From Serinus canaria (lineage: Eukaryota; Chordata; Aves; Passeriformes; Fringillidae): a stretch of 64,000 nt of DNA. The notes beneath the pieces are model-generated. The model was not told where the DNA came from and ran no database searches. It saw only the letters and a program-made list of their open reading frames with translations. Made by a program: the position numbers and the translations under genes. The stretch is taken from the NCBI RefSeq assembly GCF_022539315.1, contig NC_066313.1:30727059-30791058 (forward strand), read 5' to 3'. Positions 23,963 through 34,940 of the stretch are shown one piece after another; positions within the stretch are counted from its first letter, which is position 1, and each line of letters begins with the position of its first letter.

Positions 23963-24574
23963 AATGAAGCTTCAGGTGGCCAGAGGTAAGTCATGTGACT
24001 CAAGGACATCAGAACCCTGCCAGGAGCAAGGAGCCCTCACTCCAGCTTCTGCTCTGGTCCCATGAGTCACATGGATGCATTCCTGGCTGCCCTGTATGTA
24101 TGAAATAAACTTAGTGCTGTGGGTAGGCCACAGTGTTGAAACAGTCCTAGAAACCTGATTCCATGCACTTTTCCAAGTCAGGTCTCCCTGTGCCACTCCG
24201 CTCTGTGCAGTCTCAACATGTCATTTGATTTGATTTCTGAATGGCTCCAAAGGATGTCACCACTAAAATTCAGTGTAAGGTGTTAGGTGCCTGAGCCTGT
24301 TCTGGATGTAATTGCCTAGGCTCCACCTCTGATCATTTAACACGTTATAACGTACCAGGAGAGAGACTGAGCCAATTTCCCACCATCTAACAAGGAGGCT
24401 GCTGCAGGAAGAGATGGAAGCATTGTTGTCTGTCATTTCCTTGAAGAGACTGTTATCTCTACTTTTTCTGAAGTTGAAATTTACATGAGAAGTGCCTGGG
24501 TGGTTTGGAAAAGGAGCAAATAGAAAATTTCAGAAAGAGAAAAAAAGGCTAATGTTTGTTTCAAAACAGACAGA
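23963..24574. other. single-copy DNA, nothing recognised
   Basis: A 74-codon minus frame at 23972-24196 has no known motif. Nothing else is evident. Confidence 0.5.
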
Positions 24575-24648
24575 GCTGGGGATTGAAATCACGTGATCTT
24601 TAAATCCCTTCCAACCCAAATCATTCTATGATTCCATCATTCTATGAG
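24575..24648 (+). mobile_element. CR1 LINE extreme 3' end
   Basis: 'gctggggattgaaatcacgt', 'gatctttaaatcccttccaa', 'cccaaatcattctatgattc' and a further 'attctatga' give the standard CR1 3' terminus, including the octamer repeat. Only about 75 bases are present. Confidence 0.88.
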
Positions 24649-26528
24649 CTTTTTTTCCCCAGCCACAATTTTCATTATTTTATTCAGGACCTTGTCCTTC
24701 TAAAGAGGAAACTGGTGGAATTTAATAAATTTCAGTGATTCATAGAACTTCTTACAATTTGTCAGCAATTCTAAACTGTTTTTTAGGGAAGGGTGAATAA
24801 TATTTCTGGACTGGGGTCTCTGAACCAGGGTGACATAACACTGACACTAATCACTCTGCCACTGAAGCAGTGTTGCCAATGAAAGCCTTGTGTAAAGATG
24901 AAAAGTAAATCATTATCCCAATTAATAGCAATTGTATCTTATCAATTACCCCATTTTTCAAAATGGAATTTTCACCTCTAAAATCACAACTTCTTTACAC
25001 TTCATCTTTCTCTTTGTGCTTTTCTTCTAATTTTTTTTCACTTCTCTCCCTTTCATTGTCCTTTCACATTCTTTATTACAGCAACTCCTAGTTTCCCATC
25101 TTGGACTTTATCTTAGTCTTATACAAGATCAATAATTTCTTAAATCATTACTTGAGAAACACTGTATTAGAAAATAGAGATGAGAAATAAGCATATTCCA
25201 AGCACATGGGTTTAGGCTACTGATTCAGTAAAAGAAAGACCAAGTCAGTAAATCTGAACATCTGAACATTTGGGAAGATTTTTTCCCAACTAATGAATAT
25301 ACTTCAGATATTTTTTTAAACCAACCTATCCCTTAAATTCTTCCAAATTTGAAAGTGCTATAAACATAAAAAGCAGAATGTAATCAGCCCTCAAAAAGGA
25401 TTTTCAACACCTCCATTCTTCACATCATCTTGTCTCTTCTCGATTAAGGCAAACTGCAAAGAACTCACTGCCAGCCTTACAGTACTCTTATGCCTCTGTG
25501 TTTACCTGAGCATTTTGTAGAAATGATCTTCACAACTGCTGGGTACTGTAGGCACACACCTGCTCCTTGTTTTATGACTGGGAAACTGGGTCATGGGAAA
25601 ATGGACTGGTTTCACCAGGAATCACTCAGAGAAATGGTGTCAGAGCAAAGTTTACACCTGATGATCCCAGCTGTGTCTCATGAATCAATTATGTTTTCTC
25701 TTTATCTGTTATTCTACAAGGACACTCTAAATATGTTGAATTATGTTTTGACACTTTTGAAACAGACTTTTTTTTCCCTAAGTTTTTATATATTCCTTTT
25801 ATACCATCTGCAGAAATTCTGAAAGCTGGAGTTTAATTTGGCTTTTGTTGTATTGTACTGAAATAGAGAAGATTTACTGAAACTCATATTCCATTCCATT
25901 CACAGTGAAGAATAAATCCTACTTTGCAGTAGAACGATTAATATTGATTATATTACTTGAAAATGTAAGAGACTGCACACATATATATTTTCCATGAACC
26001 AGTGTTCTAGGAAGCACCTCTATTTATTGTAGCTGCTGAGTATGATCAAAGGAGTGACTCTTTAAAGAAGATAGTTCAAAATATGGAATTAAATACCAAG
26101 ATTCAGTCTTCTTAGAGGAACAGCACTTCTATCTGTACAGGAAAGATTGGAGAGAAAACCTATGAAAAGAAAAGCTCACAGTTAAGGGGAAAAGTTTGGA
26201 ATATAGAGTTTGCCTCTGGTGAACAGGACACAAGGCTGAAGGTTCATTAAGATGGCAGACAGTGCAGAAGCAGGAGTGGAGGTGTTGTCAGAAGCTGATG
26301 AGTTGAGTGAGTCTCAGATCGTTTTCCATCTCAGCATCCATGATGAAAGGCACCAGCTCAGTTCATTTGGTGCTGTCACACATCTCTGTACTACTTTTCC
26401 TCTTCCTCAAATTTCTATGCTACGTTCTCTCCCTCTCCAATCAGGTAATCTTCTTGACCCTCTCATCCTGCCCTATGCATGGCAAACTGCACATTTCAAA
26501 AAAGCAGAATCAGTGATGGGGCTGGAAC
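24649..26528. other. AT-rich single-copy DNA, no gene recognised
   Basis: A 110-codon plus frame (25490-25822) has no recognisable motif. A 202-codon frame starting at 26252 runs on into the CR1 and LTR that follow, so its length is not evidence of a gene. Confidence 0.5.
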
Positions 26529-26693
26529 CACAGAATTTCAGAATGATAGAATATCTCCCTTGGAAGGGGCCAACAAGAATCATCGACTCCAACTCCTGGC
26601 CCAGTACAGAACAGCCCCCAGAATCACACCATGTACCTGAGAGCATTGTGCAGATGCTTCTTGAACGCTGTCAAGCTTTGTGCTGTGACTACT
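26529..26693 (-). mobile_element. CR1 LINE 3' fragment, cut by an LTR element
   Basis: Antisense CR1 of the subgroup reading 'cacagaatttcagaatgata', 'tcgactccaactcctggccc', 'agaatcacaccatgtacctg', 'ttcttgaacgctgtcaagc' and 'tttgtgctgtgactact'. The same subgroup appears at 53.05 kb, where it continues as 'gaccacttccctgaggagcc'. Here the match stops at 'gactact', where an LTR starts. The CR1 does not resume after the LTR. Confidence 0.88.
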
Positions 26694-27292
26694 TGTTGGA
26701 ATTCAGGACATCCCTCTGGCTGTCCTGGATTGCCAGGACCCCTGCCAGGGGGCTCAGAGACCCTGGAACAGAACCCAAGACACCTGTGACTTTGATTATG
26801 ACCCATGGAGCAAGTTACCAACCTTATATAAAGATCTACAAGCCACAAAAGTATAAATAGAATAATAATCAGTTTGTCACGGGATCAAAAATAGATTTTT
26901 TGAAGTTTTTAGAATGGGGGTTAAGGGGGCAAGATGGAGGGATCTGGGTGTGTCCAGCCTTTCTCCTGCTTCTTCTTGGCCTCCATCTTCTGCTGTGATG
27001 TTGGCACTTTTAGATTGGTTTAGAGTAGAAGCTCACTGTCTAACATAGGTGATAGGTATTGGGAAGTTATGGTAAATAATGTACATGTAGTTTTTAGTAT
27101 GAAAGATAACACCACCTCTGAGGGGGTCAGAGTGCCTCTGTCTGTCCTGCTGAGCGGACCTCAGCAGGCCAGGAGAAAGAATTTTATAGATAAGAAACAA
27201 TAAACAACCCTGAGACCAAGAACTGAAGAGTTCTGACTCCTTCTTCAACCGCTGGGCTGGGAAAGGAGACTTTCTTGGGGTCACTCTGACCA
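26694..27292 (+). mobile_element. solo LTR of an endogenous retrovirus (ERVL-like, songbird type)
   Basis: It begins TGTTGGAATTC, and the block 'ccaggacccctgccaggggg' near its start is one that I recognise from songbird ERVL-class LTRs. Inside are a TATATAAA at 26825-26832 and an AATAAA polyadenylation signal at 27199-27204, followed by a U5-like segment ending near 'ctctgacca'. About 600 bases is a normal LTR length. No internal retroviral genes follow, so it reads as a solo LTR. I could not find a matching 5-base target duplication, so the right end is approximate and the family name is from memory. Confidence 0.62.
27199..27204 (+). promoter_or_regulatory. LTR polyadenylation signal AATAAA
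   Basis: A canonical AATAAA within the LTR, where an R-region polyadenylation signal is expected. It fixes the orientation of the LTR as plus. Whether it is still used is unknown. Confidence 0.5.
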
Positions 27293-30200
27293 GCTAAAGT
27301 CCCAAGAACTGCTTTGTAGGGACCTGGGTATGTGGTCCCTTTGAAGAAATGTTGAGTTGCTCAGAAGTCAGTGAAGCTGTTCCAAGACAATATCTGCAGG
27401 GATTCTGTGGCATAGATGCACATACAATGAGTTTGGTTGGGTTTTTTTCCTTTTTTCCTTTTTTACTAGCTACCGAATTTAACTGCATTTTTGAGTGTGT
27501 CAATAATCCACATCAATCCATAATATAATGACTGTATTTCTGGGTGCCCAGTGGTGTTTGAGATCCTGTGATTTAATTTCGCCATGATTTCATATCATAC
27601 ATTACCAATACTGACAAAATACAAACCAGCAAATGATTCCAATTGTGCATTAAGGAAGCCATGCATTATGGAACTGATGTAAGCCAGCACAGGAGTCGAT
27701 CCTCTTTTGGGAATAGCATGCTTTTGTCAGAGCCTAGTTGCTAGAAGTGACCCTACCAAACAAAGCACTTCAGATACTGTCCAGCAGAGATCAGCAGTGA
27801 ATAGACTCCTGTCAATCAACAGAATCACCTTTCTGCTGAGAGTGGCAGGCAGCATTTTCCAAGGGCTGTGCACCAAATCCAGACTGCTGAAACACCAGCA
27901 CAATGACTTAGCCATGAAATCATCCCACTTTGCAAGTGGAGTTGGATACTGTTAGGAGACAGGTTTAAGAGAAGGAGGGAGGGCACTCCTGTTGACAACT
28001 CAAATTCATAAATCAGAGCCAAAAGAAGCAGCAGGTTTCTGGCTACACTGCATTTAGATCAAAGGCTCTGTTATAGCTTATATGATTAATGAAAGATGAA
28101 CAGCATTCCAAAGATTAGCAAATTTAATTCCTGAGAATGTAGCAGTTATCTGTGTGGGCGGAATGACCCCTAATCTCTGACTCGGTGCTGGACTGTGCCA
28201 CCCTCACGTTTTTTCTCTGCTCCCCCTCCACCACCACCATCATGCTGGCAACTGTAAGATGACATTGAGTAGATGAGTTCAGAACAGAAAGATAAAACAA
28301 TGTGAAGGGATAGAGATTGGGAGCTTATCAGCCAAACAGGACACCGGATATAAAAAGTAATCAACTTAAAGCTCTTATCAAAATGTTTCCTGGGAACTGT
28401 TTTGTTTGGTATTGTTGGTTTTTTGTTAGGTTTTTTTTAAATAAAAATCTGTCATTGCTCAGGAAAAATTACAGGATTATTTTAAAGTAATTGCATCTGA
28501 TATATTCTGCATGTGGGCGTTTATGTGTTCCCTGAAGAATGCACATAGCTTGTAACTTGATGTGTTTTAAGCCAAGGGAATTAAATTATCATGTACAAAG
28601 GGACTTTATCTGCAAGAGGAACCCAGACATAACTTTTTCTCTCCTATTTAAAGGATGAATGGGAAAATACTGAAAAGGAATGCACACACTTCAGTATGTT
28701 ACGAATATAAACAATTAACAAAATATTTAGACATTACATATAGTTAAGCGCTAAAATAAAATACTTGCCTATAAAATCATCCTAACCAGAATTCTCTGGA
28801 AATTTATTTGAAAAAGTTTTGAAATCTTACAGACAATCCCATAATCTGATGACAACAAACAACTTTGGAAGCAGAATTTTTTTTTTGTTTTGTTTTCTGT
28901 TGTTGTTAGAGTCAGCTTTCAGGATTAATAATTTCCAATTTACATGCCTACTCTAGTATGAACCCATGCTGTTCTCCACTGCTCAGAACCTACATTTTCT
29001 GATCTGGACAATATCATTCCACTCACTTAAACAGTCTTCTGCTCATCAGAGAAAAATAAAAAAGTGATATTATTTCATGTATTTTTCTAACTATCCTTTT
29101 TTTATTATTATTGCAATGAAAAAGCTATTGGGCATGTGAGTGCTGGTTTTACAATGAAGGGAAAATAATTTTAATGAGCTAGATAATATGATAGCACTAA
29201 AAGAGTGATAATAAGAAAACAGAGTAGAAGAATACACACGGGTCACATAGAAAATGTGTCAATAAAGACAGAGAGAGAATTTCAGCATCTTGATTACTTG
29301 ATACCATCCTCATTCCATCGTGGCATTTGGGGGAGCTTGCTTGGGGTTGCGTTGAAGAAAATTAGGCTTTATTTGTATTCCAGCATAAATTGTGGGAGCC
29401 TTAGGGTTTTTACTTCACTTCCTATGCCCACATTCCAGGCTATGCTGTGGTTTAGGTTCTGTGCTGGCCAAAAGACCCTTGTGGGTTGGAAGCCCACCAA
29501 CAACACAGCAAAGTATGCTATGGTTTTAGTGGTGTTTAAATGAACTCCTTTAGTCAGAGAGATCTCCTAGCTGGATCCCACAAGGTGATCTCATTAGGGA
29601 AGGACACAACTCCAGTTGCCCCATCTGCTCTTCCAGAACACAGGAAGTTAATTTTTTCTAGGCACAAAAAAATCTGTGCAAAACATACCACAGCTCTGCC
29701 TGGTGCCCCTAGCTTGGCTTTCACATGCATACAACAAGAGGTTCAGTCAGGCTTGAATTCTGCAGGAGGTGTGTCCTTAATATTAAATTTCTTATGAATA
29801 TTTAAAAGTAATAAATGTCAAACTAAATGTTTCATGATCTTGTTTTGACTAAAAAGACCTTGAGGAGGATCAGCAGGAAGAAGCTAAGCTATCTAAATTG
29901 GCCAGTCAGTGAGCTCAGAGGAACACCCCACAATTTCTACTGCTCTGGAGCAGGTACTGTGATAGCAATGGTGCTTGAATCACAAGATACAAGCAAACTT
30001 ATGTACGGTGTGTCTACTCTTGGAAGCAATAAAAATGTCTGTGCTTTGCTCTGTTCCAACAGATGTAGTCTAGATGCAACCCAAAATAATGATGCCACAC
30101 ACAACAGATCTTCAGTGGTTTCTTTACTTATTTTCTCATAGCAGCTATGGGATTTTTTTATGAGTTCTTGACACATTGAGGTGTATGCAGTAAATTTCAG

Positions 30201-30366
30201 TAATTTTAAATAAATTCAGCTGCTTAAACTACCCATTTCTATGATGCTTTATCATGATCAGCTTGGATCTACTTGGGTCTAGCCTGAAAAGCATAGTTGT
30301 GGAGAAGAAACCTCTCACCTTCACTGGAAGGTGGAATTATTGGCATAGACACAGATAGTCAGAGGA
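27293..30366. other. single-copy DNA, no gene recognised
   Basis: Frames of 60-112 codons on both strands (for example 29205-29543) lack motifs. A T/TG-rich stretch lies at 28400-28440 and another at 28877-28910. 28440-28640 is AT-rich without repeat hallmarks. Confidence 0.5.
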
Positions 30367-30381
30367 TTTTTTTTTTTTTTT
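30367..30381 (+). repeat. T15 run
   Basis: Fifteen T followed by GCAG. It resembles the pyrimidine tract of an acceptor site, but no open exon follows. Confidence 0.9.
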
Positions 30382-32311
30382 GCAGCCATCTAGCAGCTGC
30401 CTTATTATAGCCTATTTTTTAAGAAAGTGAGAGTTCAGGCCCCATTACTGCAAACTGAGGAAACAACATCCATAATCTCAACTATTAAGGAACAGGGAAA
30501 AAGAAGTTAATTATGTACAATTACAGTTATCTTCACCTTGGTGTGCTTTAATGAACTACAAGAGTTTAACTCTGCACACATGACTTTTACAGAGGTGAAT
30601 GGATTTGAGACAAACTTGTGAATGACCTTTGCAGAGTGAGAGTTGGTACAGGGGGAAGCAAAGGTGGCAACTGAAATCATGGGGAGGGAGTGTATTGTTT
30701 CTCAGCCCCTTCACATTTAGTCCCTTCTCTGTTCAACTCTTATGGGCTTGTATTATTGTTGCATTCACTTGAAAACTAGCCAAGCTATTTAAATCATGCC
30801 AGAGAAATATTCTTTTTTTTCTGTTGTTTTTTCTTACTGTCTTGGATTTTTTAGGTTTGAATGAAACCAAGAAAATATTAATAAGCATTCAACTCAAAGC
30901 CACTCATCCTATTCACACAGTGTGGCATTTGCCTCTGGACTAATCAAGTTAGTCTTGCTTTGCCAGTCAAAGCTGAAGGCAAACAAAAGTCTCACTTCAC
31001 TTAATTGAATCCCACATATGCTGTCCAACAAGAATGCAGATACTTAATTTGTTATCACATTATTCCCACATTGCAACTACCGAAAAGTTCATATGTGGGT
31101 TGGGAATCCAGAGTTTTAGCCATTTCCCAAACACACAATTAAAGGATAGTTTCAAACTTCAAGAGCTTATTTTGCAAGTGAGATCTCTGGAGGACAGGAA
31201 TGCTGAACTGTCTGGACTTCCTCTGTTGACAATTTCTGGTGGAACAATTTTTTTTTGCTTGTTTTTCTTTATCTAAAGTAGGTGCAATTTTTTCTTCATG
31301 CCTGTAGGAAACCTTTCATTGACCCATTTCCTGAACCAAGCAAACAGTCATCAGCTTATAATTGGGTGAATTAGCCACAGGAGAGGAAGCAAACTTTAAA
31401 ATAATTGCTCTTTTTCCTCATTTATATCAACATTTTTTTCGGCTGCAAGCCACCCGGCTCCAAATATTTGTTTTCTAATCACCCAAGAACAAAACTCACC
31501 AGACAGCAGATCCTGAAAAGTCCTAGAGCAAAATTCTACTCAAATCACATCATCAGCTTTCAAAAGCCATTCAAAAGGAGAAGATCAGCAGAGCATACCC
31601 CCATACTGAGCATTCTTTGGTTGGGAAAGTGAGCCCCCCTGCAGCTCAGAGCTGAGGAAGAGGGAATTTTACTCTTTAATGCTCATGAAGTACACAGAGA
31701 AAAGGAGGGAGGGAGTGAAGGGAAACTAGTGCTGATCAGAGGAACTACTAATGGAACAGGAGAGTTTGAAGATGTCTGATCTCTTCTCTGCCATGAGTGC
31801 AGATAAAGTCTCAGATGAATTATGAAACACAGATCCCTGTCATGGCCCCCATGCAAGTTCAAGGAATAGCACAGTTGTGTACTCCTCAGAGAATACTCTG
31901 CCAATTTTCTATTCATTCCCCACCTACTTTATAGAAAGAGATATTTTATGTATTTTCTGTAGACAATCCATGCCTGTTTTTACGAGTACTTCCCTGATGT
32001 GCTCAGGGCAAGGATGTCTTTAAAAATATTCCTTGTGTTTTTGCACCTGTGTAGGAAGACCATTGGAATCATTATACTGCAAGCTCTGCTCTGATTTAAA
32101 CATTTTGGGTTCCAAGAAGGTTTATATCCACCCTGCTGCCTGCACACCTACAGCCATAGGAGTCATCTCACCTCGCTTTCACTTATCTCCAGGGCCAACG
32201 TCTGCATGCAAGCTCGTTTTCACCTTCTCTTCCTTACAGTCACAGGAAAGAAATAAGTCCTCCAAGGGAATGATTAATTTGACTGATTTCAAATAGCTGC
32301 CGTATGGTGAG

Positions 32312-32340
32312 ATAATTAGGCCTTAGAAAAGCCTAATTAT
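32312..32340. repeat. 10-bp inverted repeat, 9-base loop
   Basis: ATAATTAGGC at 32312-32321 pairs exactly with GCCTAATTAT at 32331-32340. Each arm contains a TAATTA-type homeodomain-like core. Confidence 0.9.
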
Positions 32341-32900
32341 TTCTGTTGACTATAAAGGGAACCTTGATGATTCCTAGACGTACAGAAACCTACTCTGGCT
32401 CTAGCATTTCCTGAGCTGCAGATCATCGGTAGCTGGAGGAAAGACAGCTCTGTGCTTGCCTTGTCCTTTTGCTTTTCCCTCAGCACCCACCTTCTACTTC
32501 TGGTTATGGACAAAAGGATCTTTCAGTGAAATTCAAGTTTTACAAAACTGTGCGACCCTTCTGGAGTATTCTCATCCTTGGCTCTATCCATGACACCTGC
32601 TGCAAGGCAGAAACTACAAAATAAAGTCTTTCAACATACCCAGACTCCAGGTAAGGTAAGCAGCAATAACACTTTGAGAGCTGCCAGTCTGCTTGTAGAA
32701 CATACTCTTGATATGTAGCAGTGCAGACATTCTCTGTGATTGCTTCCTATATGTGGGAAACAGGGACTAAGGGGGCACAGACCTGCTCTTCAGAGGGTAG
32801 GGAAGCTGAGGCCTCCCTCCTACCTGGCTTTTCCAGTGAGTCAGCTCAAAAGAGACAATCTATCCCTCAGGTTGTTTCTTCCCTGTCCACTAAGACAGAG

Positions 32901-32926
32901 CCTCTGAAGCCAAATTGCTTCAGAGG
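32901..32926. repeat. 10-bp inverted repeat, 6-base loop
   Basis: CCTCTGAAGC at 32901-32910 pairs exactly with GCTTCAGAGG at 32917-32926, with loop CAAATT. Confidence 0.9.
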
Positions 32927-33234
32927 TTTTGATTGACATCATGTTGTGGAGTGACTGTGGTTTACCACCACATCTTTAGGACGGGAGAAAATACAGTAAA
33001 AACTCATGGGTCAAGATACAGACAGGGAGATCACTCACCATGTACCTTCACAGGTAAAACAGACATCTCTTGGTGAAACTTATTTAATTTCTAGATAATT
33101 AATACAAAAATAGGATGGTGATAAATAAATTTAAAATCAGCAGGTACCTCCCTTCCTCCCAGGCGCAACTTCCCTCATGACCTTTCCACTGCTTGGAGGG
33201 TCCTCAGGGAGGACCCTGAGCTGTGCAGGGGGAT

Positions 33235-33907
33235 GGATGGGAGTTGTAGTCAGCCCATAACATTTCATCCCTGCTGCTCCTCCTTCTGCATGCTGTTCCC
33301 CTGCTCCAGCATGGTGTCCGTGCCACAGATCTGCATGGACCTCTCCAAGGTGGGTTTTTCCCATTGCCTTCAAGGACTGGTTCAAGTGCTTTTTCCATGG
33401 GCTGCAGTCCTTAGGGAACAGACAGCTCAAGTGTGTGTTGGTGTCTCTCAATGACCCTTCAAACAGACCTGATCCTGTGGGCTCCTCTCGATTAGCCACA
33501 GTTCCTGCCAGAAGCCTGTTCCACCATGGGCCTTCCTGGGCTGCAGGTGGAACTCTGCTCCACCCGGGATCTCCATGTGCTGCAGGGGCACAGCTGCCTC
33601 ACCATGATCTTCTTCGTGGGCTGCAGAGGAATCTCAGCTCTGGAGCTTGGAGGACCTCCTCCCTCTCACTGACCTTGCTGTCTGCAGGGCTGTTTCTCTC
33701 ACATTTTTCTCTTCCCCCTCTCTCACTGAATAGCATTTTTAAACCTTTTGTTATCACAGAAGCATCACCAACATTGCTCTTTTGCTCAGCTCTGAAGAGT
33801 GACAAGTCCATCTTGGAGCCAGCTGAAAAGGGAGCCTGTTTCCCATAGAATCCCCCCTCTGCAACCCCCCTGCTGTTGAAACCTTTTCATTTAAACACAA
33901 TACACTT
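33235..33907 (+). mobile_element. avian LTR-type interspersed repeat, degenerate
   Basis: GC-richer than its surroundings and built around repeated 'gggctgcag' blocks (near 33400, 33540, 33573 as 'gtgctgcag', and 33619). It continues with 'ctgaccttgctgtctgcagg', 'tttctctcacatttttctc', 'acaagtccatcttggagcc', 'agctgaaaagggagcctg' and 'cccctgctgttgaaacc' to a final 'cacaatacac'. This order matches, from memory, a very common repeat in bird genomes that ends '...ctaccaaaacc...cacacaaacccaatac'. I take it to be LTR-derived and noncoding. The left boundary is uncertain (perhaps near 33150), and ORFs of 60-137 codons across it are read-through. Confidence 0.58.
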
Positions 33908-33959
33908 CAAAAAGGCCAGGATTTCCATCCATGTCTTTTCCTAGATTTGTCAGTCAGGC

Positions 33960-34000
33960 AATGTATGTATGTTTGTATGTTTTATGTATGTATTTATGTA
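33960..34000. repeat. imperfect ATGT tetranucleotide repeat
   Basis: Interrupted copies of ATGT/TATG lead directly into the TCTA array. Confidence 0.85.
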
Positions 34001-34016
34001 TCTATCTCATCTATCT

Positions 34017-34074
<58 letters not shown>
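34001..34074. repeat. (TCTA)n microsatellite
   Basis: After a few broken copies, an uninterrupted run of TCTA (ATCT/GATA on the other strand) occupies about 34028-34074. Confidence 0.95.
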
Positions 34075-34191
34075 CCATCCATCCATTTATCCATCCATTT
34101 ATCCATCCATCCATCCATCCATCCATCCATCCATCCATCCATCCATCCATCCATCCATCCATCCATCCATCCATCCATCCATCCATCCATC
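34075..34191. repeat. (CCAT)n microsatellite
   Basis: After two TTAT-interrupted units the array is a pure run of CCAT (GGAT/ATGG on the other strand) to 34190. The run of [13 protein letters not shown] codons in plus frames and WMDG codons in the minus frame is a direct product of the repeat, not a protein. Confidence 0.97.
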
Positions 34192-34870
34192 TTCTCTGTT
34201 CTGCAGTCCAGACTCTTCTCTTGGGCATACTTTTCCTTATTCCTCCTCATAACCTCAATTTAGGTCTGTAGTAATTAGTCACAAGTGCAGAGAGTGCAGC
34301 TTCACACTCCTTGCAAAGAAGAAAGTGATAAATTAATTTTCCATGTCTCTCTGCAACGTGCCTTTTAGGCTCCTTATCAGGGCAATATTTCATCAGTGCT
34401 GGTCCCTTTGCTACTGTCAGTTATTTCAGGAATGCTATGAAATTAATGAGACTAATGGCTTTTGTTTCTTTGTTGTTAGGGTTATTTTTTCTGTGGGTTT
34501 TTTAAAAGGTAGAATTTGTTTAGAGGTTCTTTTTAGTCCTCATAACTCCCATTACACAACTTCCATTATGTGCTCTGACTGCCCACAGCCTCATTTTGAA
34601 AAAGAATAATTTGGGAAGCATATATATGCAGTCAACCTCCCCTCCGAGGAAGCTAAATGGAAAAATCAAAATTATTCTGTTTCAGAAACACTTCCATACA
34701 GAAATTTTGAAATGTGATTTAACAGACAAGGTTAACAGGCATTTCAGGATGGCTACAATAAAATCACAGCTGTAGCACAGTATTTTTAACCCTATTCTGC
34801 CACTCTTGGATGGATCATGAAATAACTTTGCAGCTTTCATTGTGCTGTGGAATCGGACCACTTGTACCTT

Positions 34871-34874
<4 letters not shown>
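34192..34874. other. single-copy DNA, nothing recognised
   Basis: An 88-codon plus frame at 34343-34609 has no known motif. Confidence 0.5.
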
Positions 34875-34910
<36 letters not shown>

Positions 34911-34940
34911 ACACACACACACACACACATATATATATAT
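34875..34940. repeat. compound (AT)n-(AC)n-(AT)n microsatellite
   Basis: (AT)16 at 34875-34906, a short GTAT, then AC repeats at 34911-34929 and AT again to 34940. It is uninterrupted enough to be polymorphic. Alternating purine-pyrimidine DNA of this kind can adopt unusual helix forms. Confidence 0.96.

Larger units (their letters stand above)
30382..33234. other. single-copy DNA, no gene recognised; two small hairpins
   Basis: No repeat family and no domain-bearing ORF. It holds two short perfect inverted repeats listed separately (32312-32340 and 32901-32926). Confidence 0.5.

Noticed and set aside
26252..26860. 202-codon open frame on the plus strand
   Set aside because: It crosses from unique DNA into an antisense CR1 and then an LTR. 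The length is due to chance and to low-stop repeat sequence, and no domain is visible.
33137..33848. Open frames of 64-137 codons on both strands in the GC-richer region
   Set aside because: They lie on a degenerate avian interspersed repeat, and the opposing frames are equally open.
33931..34271. Open frames of 61-110 codons across the tetranucleotide arrays
   Set aside because: The predicted proteins are the translated TCTA and CCAT repeats, in all three plus frames and one minus frame.
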